Positions 25,527 to 37,800 of a stretch of DNA of 64,000 nucleotides are shown here, piece by piece. This stretch comes from Ottelia alismoides (Eukaryota > Streptophyta > Magnoliopsida > Alismatales > Hydrocharitaceae): assembly GCA_037367405.1 (NCBI GenBank), contig JAZKJV010000093.1, forward strand, positions 806,001 through 870,000, given 5' to 3'. The first letter of the stretch is position 1. Every line of letters starts with the position of its first letter. The position numbers and the translations under genes are program-made. Below the pieces are notes generated by a model. It was not told the DNA's origin. It searched no databases and saw only the letters and a program-made list of their open reading frames with translations.

Positions 25527-26172
25527 CAAGGTTTTAAAAATCGATCAGACATTGAATCGGCCAGTCTTCGATTTGATCTAATCGGTTCGAATCATCGGTC
25601 CTGACCGGTGATGATGTTAGCATGACAATTCCTATCGACTCGGAAAAGATCGGACCGGACTTTATTTCACCGGCTTGACCGGTCGAACCGGTTTTTGGAA
25701 CCGATAAAACTGAATACATATATGTAAACATGTCTTTATATATCAATGAAATAGTCATTTTAAATGTCAAATCTTTCAATAAAATAAGTAAAACTCTGCA
25801 AAAATAGTCACATTTTCTAACATTATATATGAATATAATATTACAATAATTTATTTATAGTTGCTTCTAGAAAATTATTCTAAGAAAGTAGTCGCACGAG
25901 TTATATTCCAAAAAAGAGAGGAACATATCTGAAATTGCAGAAGTTAAGAAGGACACACGTGATAAAAACTCTATTATTTCTTTATTTAAACCTTTATTTT
26001 TCGAAAATATATTAAACCATTGAAACTGAGTCAATCGGGGTCAATCCGGACCCAGTTTTTTATTTTCCTTTTTTACATTAATTACATAAAATCGGATGAA
26101 TCGACCGAGTCGAGACCGGTTCCCAATCCAACCGATTCGACCGACCGATCCGGACCTATTGTTTGAACCCTG
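25527..26172. mobile_element. hAT-type non-autonomous element
   Basis: The left end CAAGGTTTTAAAAATCG pairs with a right end whose complement is CAGGGTTCAAACAATAG. Subterminal regions are rich in 'accggtt' and 'gaccggt' words. Flanks CTTCGAAT (25519-25526) and CTTGGAAT (26173-26180) are an 8-bp duplication with one mismatch. A fragment related to the MITE at 14392-14656 is embedded at about 25895-25975. Confidence 0.65.
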
Positions 26173-26180
26173 CTTGGAAT

Positions 26181-28800
26181 GGATTGCATACACTACATTG
26201 TTTATAAATTGGGTCGATATCGGGATGTAACACAACAACTGGTAACATGGATAGGTTCAACATTGTTAGATGAACATGATGCAATTGGTCATGGCAATTT
26301 CAAAGAGGATGGGGATGCGTCAGATGTGCAATCCCATAAGCAGTGAGATGGTGGTTGCTTGGAAAATTGACCAAAGGCGTCACAAGATTATGCTAATGGC
26401 AGTTGGCAACGGAGCAAGTAAGGGAGCACACGTGGTGATGCGTGAAACGATGATGTTGAGCATGGTTTACATGTTCGAGGGAAGGGGTAGTGCCAAGTGA
26501 TGAAGCCCCACTTATTCTCAAGATGTGCATTATGTAGAGAGAGTGACATGTTATCGACATCTCTCTTGTAGAAGTGCACAAGAAGGAGAAGCGAGTGTGG
26601 TTCGCTTACCAAAAGATAACTGCATAAATCTAGTCATCCTATGTCTAAGGCTCTCCGTAGTTTTGAAGCTTTTTTATTATGTTTCTGTAATGGATGTGAG
26701 TTTGAAAAAAATATCTGAGAAACGTTTACATCTTTACCCTTACCAATATTGCAATGTTTAGATTTGAAAAGCTAAATTGATGGACTTTCAATATCAACAA
26801 ATTGTGAATTAATAAAACAATTATTTCCCTGCTCATTATACCATAAAAATATTTATTCTCAATATTTTCCCACCCCTCACGACATTTCTCCTCTCTCAAT
26901 TTTAAGAATTGTGTGCAAGAAAAGCGGGGGGGGGGGGGGGGGGGGGGGAGACAGATTTGCAACGAAGATTTATATTCGTTGTGGGAGATGACGACTATGA
27001 CTTGGATAAGGAGGAGAGTGCGGATACGTGATGAGAAGAAGTCACGACGACCACATCGTAGAAAGGCAAACTTTGGATCAAAGGTATGTATCGATTTTAG
27101 GATTACGTATAAATCAAGATCAAGTTTGAGATACAATCTATAGAAGTATGTGTTTGCTTTAGGTTGTTATGAATATACACCGATTCGACTAAAAAAATAG
27201 ATCGATATGTTGACTTAATTTGATATGTATATATCGATCCCTTAGAAATACAATATGATGAATCGACATATGCCTTCCATCAATGATTGCGATAAGTATT
27301 TACTTATTTTGCACAAAATACAATATCAAAATGATGTAATGGTTTAGGATTTCGATATATATATATATATACACACACACACATACATACACCAAACCTC
27401 GTAGGAACGCGACGTAAGATTTTAATAGTTGTCTTCAAAAAAATTCAAGTTAGATGTTCATAAACACATTTCTTACTTCATTTCTTTGGATGTTCAAAAC
27501 CTGGCAGATCTGGAAGTATATCTCCTAAGTAGTTTTTTCACATATACATGTAATACATAATTTTCTAGTTGCCTTGATTCTCGGGACTGTTTAATCCCCA
27601 ACGCAAGAGTCAATTGTCTTGGGTTGACAATCAATATGTGTTACATGAGATTAATTCACAAACAAATGCTGAGTATGATCTCCAAGCCAAATAATCACAT
27701 CTCCACTTGTTTTTATGTTCAAAGGTTTGCATAGGAAATTCGATTTATATATTACTATTATTTTATTATTAATGTTCTATGTAGCTTTCATTCCTAATCA
27801 CATGTATAGTATGTCAGCAATACATGTTTTAGGAGAGAATCTGGTCCGAATACGTTTTTTTTTGCAGTTTCAAAATATTATCTATGCCAACTTTTGATGA
27901 TAGTTACCATAATTACATGTCTATTTCTATCTCCTAGGAAAAAGGTTAATAAATGATATTATTTGATAGTTACCTTATACGTTCAGATTGACATTAATGA
28001 CAATAATGAGTTTTCATGCCCCCATTAACATCGTGTCTTCTCTCACATGTTAATTTCTGTATTAACATAGATTTGGCATATAATGTGGAGTAATTTAAAT
28101 TGTTTATAATTTGAGGTTTAAATTGTGAAATGAATTAAATACAAAATATATCTTTACTAGATTCATTTATACTTTCATTAATAAAAGAACATTTTTGATA
28201 TAGATATCACAATCAATGACGTTAATAGGGGGATCAACTACAATTTATATGTATGCTACAATATTCATGTGAAGTAGATAACTATTGACTCATTTTCTTG
28301 GGAAAAAAATAATGACGATTACTAAGATGGTGAAGTCAGTAAAGTTGACTACCTAAACATTATGGAAGAGATCGGTTACATGAAAAAGGAAACTGCATCA
28401 AAAGAAGTGGAATTTCTGTAAAGTAAATAATGGTACTATGACGATAAGCAGAGTAAGTGCTATACTTAATTATGGGAATCACCTCTAGAGTCCAATTATT
28501 GTATTAGCCCAAGGGGCAATGCCGCACAGAGGCGTATGGTGCAAGGACCAAAGAGGCAAAAGTTATGTCCTCTACGGTTGTAGCTCGCTGTCATGCCATG
28601 TTTATGAACCGCTTGTGCCTGCGTTAAAGCCATCAAAGCGACCTAAAAAATCTAACAATCAAGACAACCCTAAACATTGAAAATGTTATGAGCATATGTG
28701 AACTTAAGTTAATATCACGGACATATGTGCAACTATATTAATGTCATGGGTATATGTACAGTTATGTTAATGTTAAAGTATATGTACACATGTACTAAAA
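26181..28800. other. Intergenic stretch, no gene recognised
   Basis: No supported exon. It contains a run of 23 G residues (26926-26948) and a short AT/AC microsatellite near 27355-27390. A plus-strand frame at 26270-26500 and a minus-strand frame at 26726-27136 match nothing I know. A GC-richer phrase near 28500-28680 ('gaggcgtatggtgcaagg') looks like repeat-derived sequence. Confidence 0.45.
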
Positions 28801-28804
28801 TGTC

Positions 28805-29030
28805 ATGCAAGAAAATGGTTTAAAGAAAGAATAACCATTACAGGTGATGAAAGAAATGGTTTAGAAAGGTAAGTCATTACATGTTATGAAAGAAATTGTT
28901 TATAATGGTAAACCATTACATGTTATGCAAGGAAACGATTTAATCAAAGATAAATAATCATATATGTGATGAGGGAAATGGTTTAAGAATAATAAACCGT
29001 CATAAGCCATGCAAAAGCTATTTAAAGGTT
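28805..29030. repeat. Imperfect tandem repeat of about 40-47 bp
   Basis: Five to six degenerate copies of a unit built on 'atgaaagaaatggttt' and 'aaccattacatgttatg'. Copies have diverged in both length and sequence. Confidence 0.7.
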
Positions 29031-30120
29031 AATCAAAAGAATGATCTAAATGATAAATGATGCATATACATATCGTGGAATTTCATGAAACATACCCCTT
29101 ATGATGAAAATGATAGCTTATATATTTTTATGTATATGTCACATACATATTCATGTCGAATTCATATATGCAACTTGTCATGGAACGAACTTAGACATGC
29201 ATGGGACAATTAGGCACATAATGATGTTATTCCATTGAGAGTTAAGTACATTAATCATAACATGTTAAAAGAGCGTTAGAATTTCCATGCATGGACCCCG
29301 ACGCATACTGGACATTAGGCTCATACAAAATTGTATTTACTTATTTCTGGTGAAGAACAAGTTTAACCAAGCATTAAAGTTCGTGGGGCTAACTCAGTGA
29401 GATTTTCAATATGGTATGGATAATAACATGATTTATGGTGGATATGTGTATGCCTATGGAAGTAAGAGTCATGTTGAACAATTTCTTAATTTTCTTTTGC
29501 AAGTATCCCCTTATTGATGTTGTAATAATGAAACTCTCAGTTCGAATGGATTTCATGGATTCTTTTGCAACTGATATTTTCTTATGCTCATTGATTACCA
29601 TGCACGAATCGATAACGGTTAGGTCGTGCGATTTTAAGTACACGCTTCCGCCGATCAGTGCGATATGTTCCGTTACAGTTTCCTATATCGGGCCTTAGCT
29701 AAGAGATATGTTGACATAGGAAACATAATAAAAAAAAGCTTCAACTAAGAAACAAAACAACCAAACATCTATATAAACCAATGTGAATGTTTGGGAAGGG
29801 AATGGATGGAAACTAAGGCCTGTGAGATGGGGAAACCAACATATTCGTCAAAACCGATCTCAACTAACCGAAACAGCAAGGAAGAAGATCGAATTTCGCC
29901 ATATCGGTGTCGATTTTGCCAACTCGTCGAAACGACATATCAGTGAAAATCGCTTAGCATAACTGATATTGCATAATCTAAAAGAAGTATAATTGCAAAA
30001 AAATACCATTATTCTTCCCTATTACTCATTCACTGCAAGAACGTAACAGGTCCTTCCCGATCCACGTTAGTCCGGATATCCTATCCTTATCAACGCAGAC
30101 AAGCTCAGTGGGATCCCATT
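29031..30120. other. Intergenic stretch, nothing recognised
   Basis: No exon seen. Overlapping frames near 29389-29698 on both strands are not supported by any family. A half-copy of the 'aactgatattgca' MITE arm lies near 29955. Confidence 0.45.
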
Positions 30121-30127
30121 CCATGGT

Positions 30128-30660
30128 TTGATGCTCTCCTCTCCCCCGTCTATATCTGCACTCTCTGCAATCGGACAGTGCTGTCTGCTACCCACTCCCC
30201 TGTTTTCGGATTGCCGCATCAGACATCTGCAGGTTCCAACTCCTCCTCGTCTTGGTAGGCTGATTGATACCCATCACCTGCTCCCTCTCCCTCTCCCTCT
30301 CTCTGATTGGAAAATTGGTTTAGGAAGGTTGGGGATGCTTGCGGGTACGGCCTTGCGAGTGCCCGCCAGCTCCGTCTTCTCTCGTCCCCTTGCGTCGGTG
30401 GTTTATTCCCGAGGTCTTTCGTCCCATATATAGCACGGGATTGTGAGTGTTTATATGTCCGCCCTTTAATTTGCCTGGTCGAGGGGCTCGAACCGTCGTA
30501 TTTTGTTTCCCCTTATGGTTTGGTTCGACTTGTGCTGGATGCTTCTTTTGTGATTTATCATCTTGCTTTGACACGTCATCCAGTCGAACTGTCATATCTA
30601 TCTATTTATAGAGGGGGTGATCTTGTGAGAGTCAAAATATGTGAGAGCATGAGATGATTG
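30128..30660 (+). other. GC-richer gene-like fragment of unknown origin
   Basis: A CT-rich leader (30270-30305) precedes a short frame from an internal ATG at about 30334 reading 'MLAGTALRVPASSVFSRP' and 'SRGLSSHI' before a stop. The arginine/serine-rich, acid-free start resembles an organelle-targeting presequence, and the preceding sequence could be a 5' leader. No following exon or domain was found. It could be a gene relic, a captured fragment or chance. A 'gtgagagcatgag' hairpin-family arm lies at its right end. Confidence 0.25.
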
Positions 30661-30703
30661 ATTCTGGATAACTAGATGTCTGTTTTTAAGTTTTTAAGGA
30701 CGT

Positions 30704-30751
<48 letters not shown>
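30704..30751. repeat. (ATC)16 microsatellite
   Basis: About 48 bp of uninterrupted ATC trinucleotides. Confidence 0.97.
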
Positions 30752-31154
30752 TACTCACGTCTGGCAATGTGTGTTTGTATTCGTATCGGTTACTCTGAAA
30801 CAAGTAAGGATATGGTGACATCTATATCTGTATCTGTGTCTGACATGTGTAGCCTTAGTATTAGGATGTTATTCATAGATGGTGATCTGATCAGACATAT
30901 TTATGACGGAGAAATAGCTAAATTCAAATCATGAATGTTTTAACCAACAGTAGCCAAGTAAATTATAGCGATTTTTATACCATGACTTCCAAATTCTCGT
31001 TCAATCAGTCTATAGCTCCTGTAGTCTTTGTAATTACTCCACGATCCTTATAATCTTACTTTATTTTGGGAGTGGTGCTGTAAAATTCCCTAAAATTGTA
31101 CTCGAGCAATCATGTTCAAATCGTAGATCATTAATAAGTGGGAAGTACAAGAAA

Positions 31155-31330
31155 GGAATTTTTACACAATGATCCCTAAAAACCTGCGCAATTACACCAC
31201 AACTCATAAATCTTTGTAATTACACAATGACCTGCACAATTTTTCTATATTTGAGATATTTCCTTCAGCTCAAGGTTATCGTGTAATTACAAAGATTACA
31301 GGGGTTGTGGTGTAATTTGACAAAGCGAGA
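31155..31330. mobile_element. Inverted-repeat (MITE-like) sequence upstream of GH3
   Basis: The arm with 'gcgcaattacaccacaac' and 'ctttgtaattacac' (31190-31240) is complementary to 'gtgtaattacaaag' and 'ggttgtggtgtaattt' (31280-31320). It lies about 560-730 bp upstream of the GH3 start codon. Ends and duplication are not resolved. Confidence 0.5.
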
Positions 31331-31722
31331 TCTAAAAATGCCAGTAAGGGGAAAAATCCACAAAAGATTTTCCGAGTTCTTAGAAATTTCAATAAAAAGC
31401 AGTATATAAAAAACTTGTAAAAATTGAACAGTAATTTCTAAGCTAATCGGTGCCTACTTTTTGATATATAATCCATTATATGAATTTTTTTCCACTTGTG
31501 TCCCTCTAAAATTTTATAATTACAGTTATGCCCCTACCTAATCTGTTATTATTCGTGTACTCCTATTTTATCTTAACAGAAGGGTGGTACTGTTTAATAA
31601 TTTTGTATGAGTACATGGGCACAAGTGTGATTACTCATTGCATCAAGAAGTGCATTCATTTCTACGGCAGGCGACGGCTCCTTTTATTAAGGAGAAATCT
31701 AGACCGTCCGATCACACGATTT

Positions 31723-31732
31723 TATATAAAAA
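31723..31732 (+). promoter_or_regulatory. Probable TATA box of the GH3 gene
   Basis: TATATAAAAA stands 154 bp upstream of the start codon, followed by a CT-rich stretch (31764-31790) often found near plant transcription starts. The expected 5' leader is roughly 100-130 nt. I saw no TGTCTC or GAGACA auxin-response core between 31141 and 31885. A fragment of the 14392-type MITE arm lies just upstream (31489-31545). Confidence 0.55.
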
Positions 31733-31885
31733 GAGATAGGAACCATTAACACTAATGAAATTCCCCTCTCTCTCTATCTTACTCTGTGCAATCAATTCTG
31801 CTCATTGGGTTTGAGATATACACACACTCCCGCGACATCCACTGCATATGTGTTGGTGTTCTTCGTGCAGGGAGGTGGATAAGAC

Positions 31886-34800
31886 ATGGGCCAGTCTTTC
31901 GTGGATAGCGTGATAGAGAGGTTCGAGGAGCTGAGCAGGAACGTGGATAGGGTGCAGAGGGAGACGCTGGAGAGGATACTGGAGGAGAACGGGGAGGCGG
32001 AGTACCTGCGGGGGCTGGGGCTCGCCGGGAGGACGGATCCGGCGAGCTTCAAGGCCTGCGTGCCGCTCGTCACGCACAGGGACATCGAGCCGTACGTGAG
32101 GAGGATAGCCGACGGGGATAACTCGCCTATCCTCACCGGGAAACCCATCACCGCCATATCCCTCAGGTGGGTCTTCCTCCTCTGCTTCCGCCATGTCCGC
32201 TGTTCCTCTGTGTGAGTTCTCTTGATGGCGTGGATATCGTTATCCGTGTTTCTCTTTCTGGGTGGGTTTGGACAAAGAGCATCACTGTTCTGTTTGCTCT
32301 CTTTTACGAGAGACGGGATATCACCACCGTCCATCCGTGGTATACTGCGAGCAGATGACCCGCTCCGGTTCTTTAGCTCTCATTCGCGAATATTCCCGCT
32401 GGCATTTTTTAATCTATTTTTATTTTTTGCAAAATTAAATTGCAAGTGGTACAAGAATAGGGTGGGTCTCTCTCACATCCCCCCTCCTCTCTCTCTCTCT
32501 CTATATTTACAGATCGATCGAAGCGCAAGGCATCAAACTTAGCGCTGGTTATTTTGATAGAACTGATTCTGCAGGCTGTTGGGCCACATGAGTCGTCAGA
32601 TTGTGTGATCTGACAGTCCGGATCATCTCGTGCTTATATGTATTATTATATATTTTTTCCTTTTTATTTTCAGCTCTGGGACTACGGATGGGAAGTCCAA
32701 ATACGTGCCATTCAACGAGGAATTGGTGCAGTCCACTATGCAAATCTACCAGACTTCATTTGCCTTCCGGAACAGGTAATTTAAGTTCTTTTTATTGAAA
32801 AATAATAATAAATAGAGATTTTTTACTCGGCAGATCATATAAACTTTATCAATTACCTGCACGGCTTTTGAAAAAATCTAGTTCCCCTTTGACCTGTAAA
32901 CTTGCCAGCCCTTACCTTATGAATCCTCCGGTTAATATGCTTGAAGCCTGTGAGGATTCTTGGAGTAATTTACAAGATCGATTGGGTAATTACGTTGTGT
33001 AAAAGATCGTAAAGATAATTTAAAAAATTTATATGATCTACCGCAAAAAAATCTCTAGTAAATATTATTTGGCAACTTGTGGTTACTTTTCATGCTTATT
33101 TCCTTTTCTGTTTTTGTAAATTTAGCGTTTTTATTTTTGTTGGATATTTTGCAATTTAAGTCCTCAATAATAAAAAGTAAGATGATATTTATTCCGGGAC
33201 AATTCTTTGAAAAGGTTTACTCCAACCAAATCCAGTTATGAGACCAGGCTTATTGTCGAGATCTGGGCCGGGTCAATCAAGTAAGGATCTGGCTTGGGTC
33301 GGGTTGGATTAGGTCGGGATACTTGGTCCCACGCGTTTACCTTGGTTGGGATCTATACTGGAGTTTGATCGGAAAATTTTAACTACGTACAAATGTCCAA
33401 AAAAAGGCGATTTTATGCTAGTATCCCTGCAAAATATTGCAATTACAATGTGGTCCCTATCAAATTTCTAATTTTACACTTGAATGTGTAAGCGTATAAA
33501 TTTAAGATGATCTACAGAGGTCGCAGTGCGAAAAAAAAAGTTAGGACTAGATATGTAATTGCACGATTTTGTAGGGCTGAAAGTCATTTAAAATATAGGG
33601 ATAAGCAGATGAGTTATGGACACTGGATCCTACGCATAGGTCTATTACCACATATTTTTTATATTATTACCGACGTCATAGCAATTAAATTATCAAGGAC
33701 GCCTATTAAATGCTATGTTATTTGTTTTAATTATTTAAATTCTGCGAACCATAAAGTTCTGGATAACTTGTGGTACGGATCTCCGGATTCCACGCTAATT
33801 TTTGTCTGGAAGTCCGTGGAAGATAGTGTACCAACACATGCTTATTTAGCGGATTTTTTTCACTAATACCCCTCAAATCCTTGTAGTTATGCAGGGACTC
33901 TTGTAGTCTTGCTAACTCCCGCCTTTGGACAAAGGGCCTATGTGTAATGACAATGATAACTGGGCTTATGTTGTAGTTTCAGGCAAATACATAGAATATC
34001 CATAGGTGTATTATACTCATAAATGAACATTGCAACTATGCATGGGTGTGTCCAGTTGATTTCATAATTTAGTTAGTAGGCCCTAGAGTCAAGTGGTATG
34101 TAGAATAAATAAATTAGTGGACCGCTAAATCTGGTCGAAGATCAAGAATCTCGCTTTTAGTCATTTTAAGCAGAAATCTTTAAGACCACTCATTATCAAA
34201 ATTTGGATCTCTATGATATAAGTCAATCATCCTACGTATGTTAGAAACTTAGCCATGGCGGGTCCCAAGCTAAACGAGGGAGGTTGCTTTGGGTAGCTTA
34301 CAACCAATATAAAATATAGCTAGATCTTTTCAACATGGATTTAAGTAGATATTTGGATTTCATGGGGGTATTTCCTACTAGCGACGTGTTACATCGCATG
34401 AATGTAATGAGAAGTTGGCAAGAATCTCTACATCTCTGCCCAGATGTAGTTCAAAACTGCAAAGGTTCTCGCATGAGGAACGCATGCGAGTAAACAAGCT
34501 AGTTCCTTTGCGTCGTCGCTTGGATACAGTCCAATATTTTTTAGGTTTTCTCATATGATGGATGCATGCAAGTAAAGAAATCGGTTCGAAAGAGCTCGCA
34601 AAAGAAGTTATGGATAGGTAGTGGGATACTAAAACTTTGAATGGCAAATCGATGGAGATAGTAGATATGATGAAAAGAAGGAAGACTTTCATGATATGTC
34701 TGTAAAATACAAAATGGTGTGGAGAGAAAGAAAATGAGATCGAAAAAGACATGCTTTAAATTATAGTGTTCATGTAAGAAAAGGGTAGAAATGGTGTTGG

Positions 34801-37800
34801 AGTAGTTGTTCATAAGATTTTGAAGGATGGTGTTGTTCGGGTGCAAAGATTTGAGATCATATTACTTTATTGAAATTGATGCTTGAAAAAGAAATTCCGA
34901 ATATCATCTCGGATAATGCATTGTAAATCGTTTTAGATGAAAGAATTAAAAATGTTCTTTAAGAGGATTTGTATAATATTATGCAAGGAATCCCACATAG
35001 AGAGATGATTTGTATATGTGAAGATTTTAATGGACATATGAGGAAGGATGCTTTAAGGTGGGATACTGTACCTGAAGTCATAGCAAAACTAGCAGTAGTA
35101 CTCTTACTAGTGGAAGAACTGGAACTCTATAGGAGTTGCATCAGATGGGAGTAATCAGTGGAACTGAGCTGTACTGTTTGTTCCCTAGGGAAGAGTTCTT
35201 TGCTGGATCATGAAGTCTCATAGGCAATGTTGGCATTAGGTGGTATGCCAAACTTTGCCCATCATCTCTTTGACAGGTGGCTCCAGTGCCCACAATGAAT
35301 GCACTATGGGTATTGAGTAGTAGTAAAATCACGCCCATGGCCAAGGCATATGTCACGTCCACGTCCTGAGTCACGTCCACAACAAGAACCAAAGTTGCGG
35401 CCTCGATCCCCTAAAAAACTATGTTGTCCTTTGTTCTCAAATGATGCAAAATGAGCAGCATTCTCTATGTGAGACAGAGTAAAGGGACGTCCAGCAGTGG
35501 TATCTAGTTCACGAAGACGACCAAAGATTATCTTGATCATTGGTAGGGTATCAGACATCAGATACTGCTCCTTCACGACTCGGTACCACAGATGTAGTCC
35601 AGAAAGAAACAGATGAACATGCCATTTAGATCGCTCCTGCACATGTTTAGTACAACAAGCTGCTTGAAAGATTGTAAGCTCCTCGTACATACTGGTTAGA
35701 TGCCCGTAATGCTCAACAAGACCGGGATTGCCTTGAGATACGAACCAGAGATGCATATAAATATCGACGATGCGAGACTTAGTCATCTTCAAAGAGTAAG
35801 TTTGTTACAGCTCGATCCACATCTCCTTCGTCAAGTCCTTGTAGAGAAGATTCGTAGCTATGTGCGGTTTGACACTATTGGTCATCCAAGTGAAGACCTG
35901 ACAATTGCCCCCATACTGTGTGTCGTAATCTTTGTCCATCTCTTCTGGTGGATCTTTAATAAGAATATGAATCTTTTTTTGACACCAATGAACATCTTGA
36001 ACGAACGAGATCAGAGCACATAGTTTTCCGTGTCCTTGAATTTGACAAAGGTACCATGTACCATCACATAATAAGTAGTTTACACAAGGGCTTGGTCCCA
36101 GTAGGAAGAGATGCTATCGTGGTGCAATAGAATTAACTTAGAAGAAGAAATATTTGTTTAATCAAGCATGTGGGTGACCTAGGTCACCGTTTATGAGCCC
36201 CTCATGCTTCTTGGGAGCCATACGATTGCTATAACCACAACCAATGGTGTACGTTGCAGAGAGGCTTTAGGCGGAGGAAGGGAGGGCCCAAAAGTCCTGA
36301 TGGTAGAGATGAAAATGGATCAGATACAGATCATATATGCCTATTTCCATATCCATATTCGTTTCATCTCCATCGAATGTGAATACATGTATGGATATGA
36401 TTCTAATATGTATTAAGGAAACCATATCCTTAAAAATACGGATACGAATTCAAATCTTATATTTATCGAATCTTAATATGGATCGAATAAAGAGCGGTCT
36501 CAAATATGGATCAAATAAAGAGTGAATCCAAAAATGGATCAAATAAACATCGGATCCGAATACAAATCGAATAAAAGTCCACTTGCGAATATGACTTGAA
36601 TTGTTATCAAAATTCATAATGATTTAAGAAAATAGATATGAACCTGCATTCTTGACCAGGAGCAAAAAGGGAGACATGATTTTGTAACTTTCGTTCGATC
36701 TAACCCCAAACAAACGAGAATTTATTAATATCATTAATATATTGTATTATATATTATATAATATTTATATAATAATATGGTGCGATGAATTATATTATAT
36801 TAACTAATATATAAAATAATATTAAATATTGTATTAGGGTATATGGATATTCAAGTCATTATCGTATCCTTGTCCATATCTGGAATTTTTTTACAACCCA
36901 TATCCGTATTCAATCCATATTTGATTCTGATACAAATGTTCGTATTTGGTAATCTTTCGAATATGGTAAGCATATATTCGGATACACCGTATTCAGTTTC
37001 ATTCCTACCTAATGGGTGGTGTAGACAAGGGGCAGGGGGTGCTGGACACCCGCATATAGCGCACAGAGGCGACAACCCCTTGCTGCCTGCTGGCAGCGTG
37101 AAGGGCCCAAGTGGATTGGAAGCGCACAACGCCTGGATAGCCGTAGGCGGAGGCACAACTGCATGCTGAGGGGTGTGGTTGGCCCCGACAATGACGTGTG
37201 GGGCTAAAAGGTGGCCTTGGGGCCTCGTTTGGGGCCTTAGTATGTTGGAAGGGGCCTACACAAGGCTTTCGAGAGAAGAGGAGAGGTGAGGGGCTGGTGT
37301 GGTGGCGAGATCTAGATCAGAACATCGATTTAAGACCATTGCTCTGATACCTTGTGGAGAAAAGCGAGAGAATGGAACGAAGTGATGTATTCAAGAGGTG
37401 TAGAGGTTCTTATTAAGGGGGAAAATTACATAAAGGCCGGGCCGTGAAGGGTTACAACTCCATGAATAATAAATATGGAGGAAATAGTATGATAACAAAC
37501 TGACTTTAACAGTGTGAATGCACAGTTCAAGTACATATATGCATCGATCCTATTTCTCATCTTCGCAGTTTTAAATACATAGCGTGGACAGGTCTAGCAC
37601 ATAAAATGTCGTAAAAATAACCAATCTTTCATTAGAAGAAACACAAATATACGATACTATTTCTCAATAGTTCCACGTACATAAAATGTTGTAGGCAACT
37701 TCTAATTATTCTAAGGAAATTACAAAACAGGCCCCAATTACACATAAAAATCTCAATTATAGTAATAGAAACCTCATTGTTCCGATGTAATAAAAAGGAA

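Noticed and set aside
31792..32334. Long minus-strand frames opposite GH3 exon 1
   Set aside because: They are shadows of the GC-rich sense exon; the plus strand has the conserved GH3 protein and splice sites.
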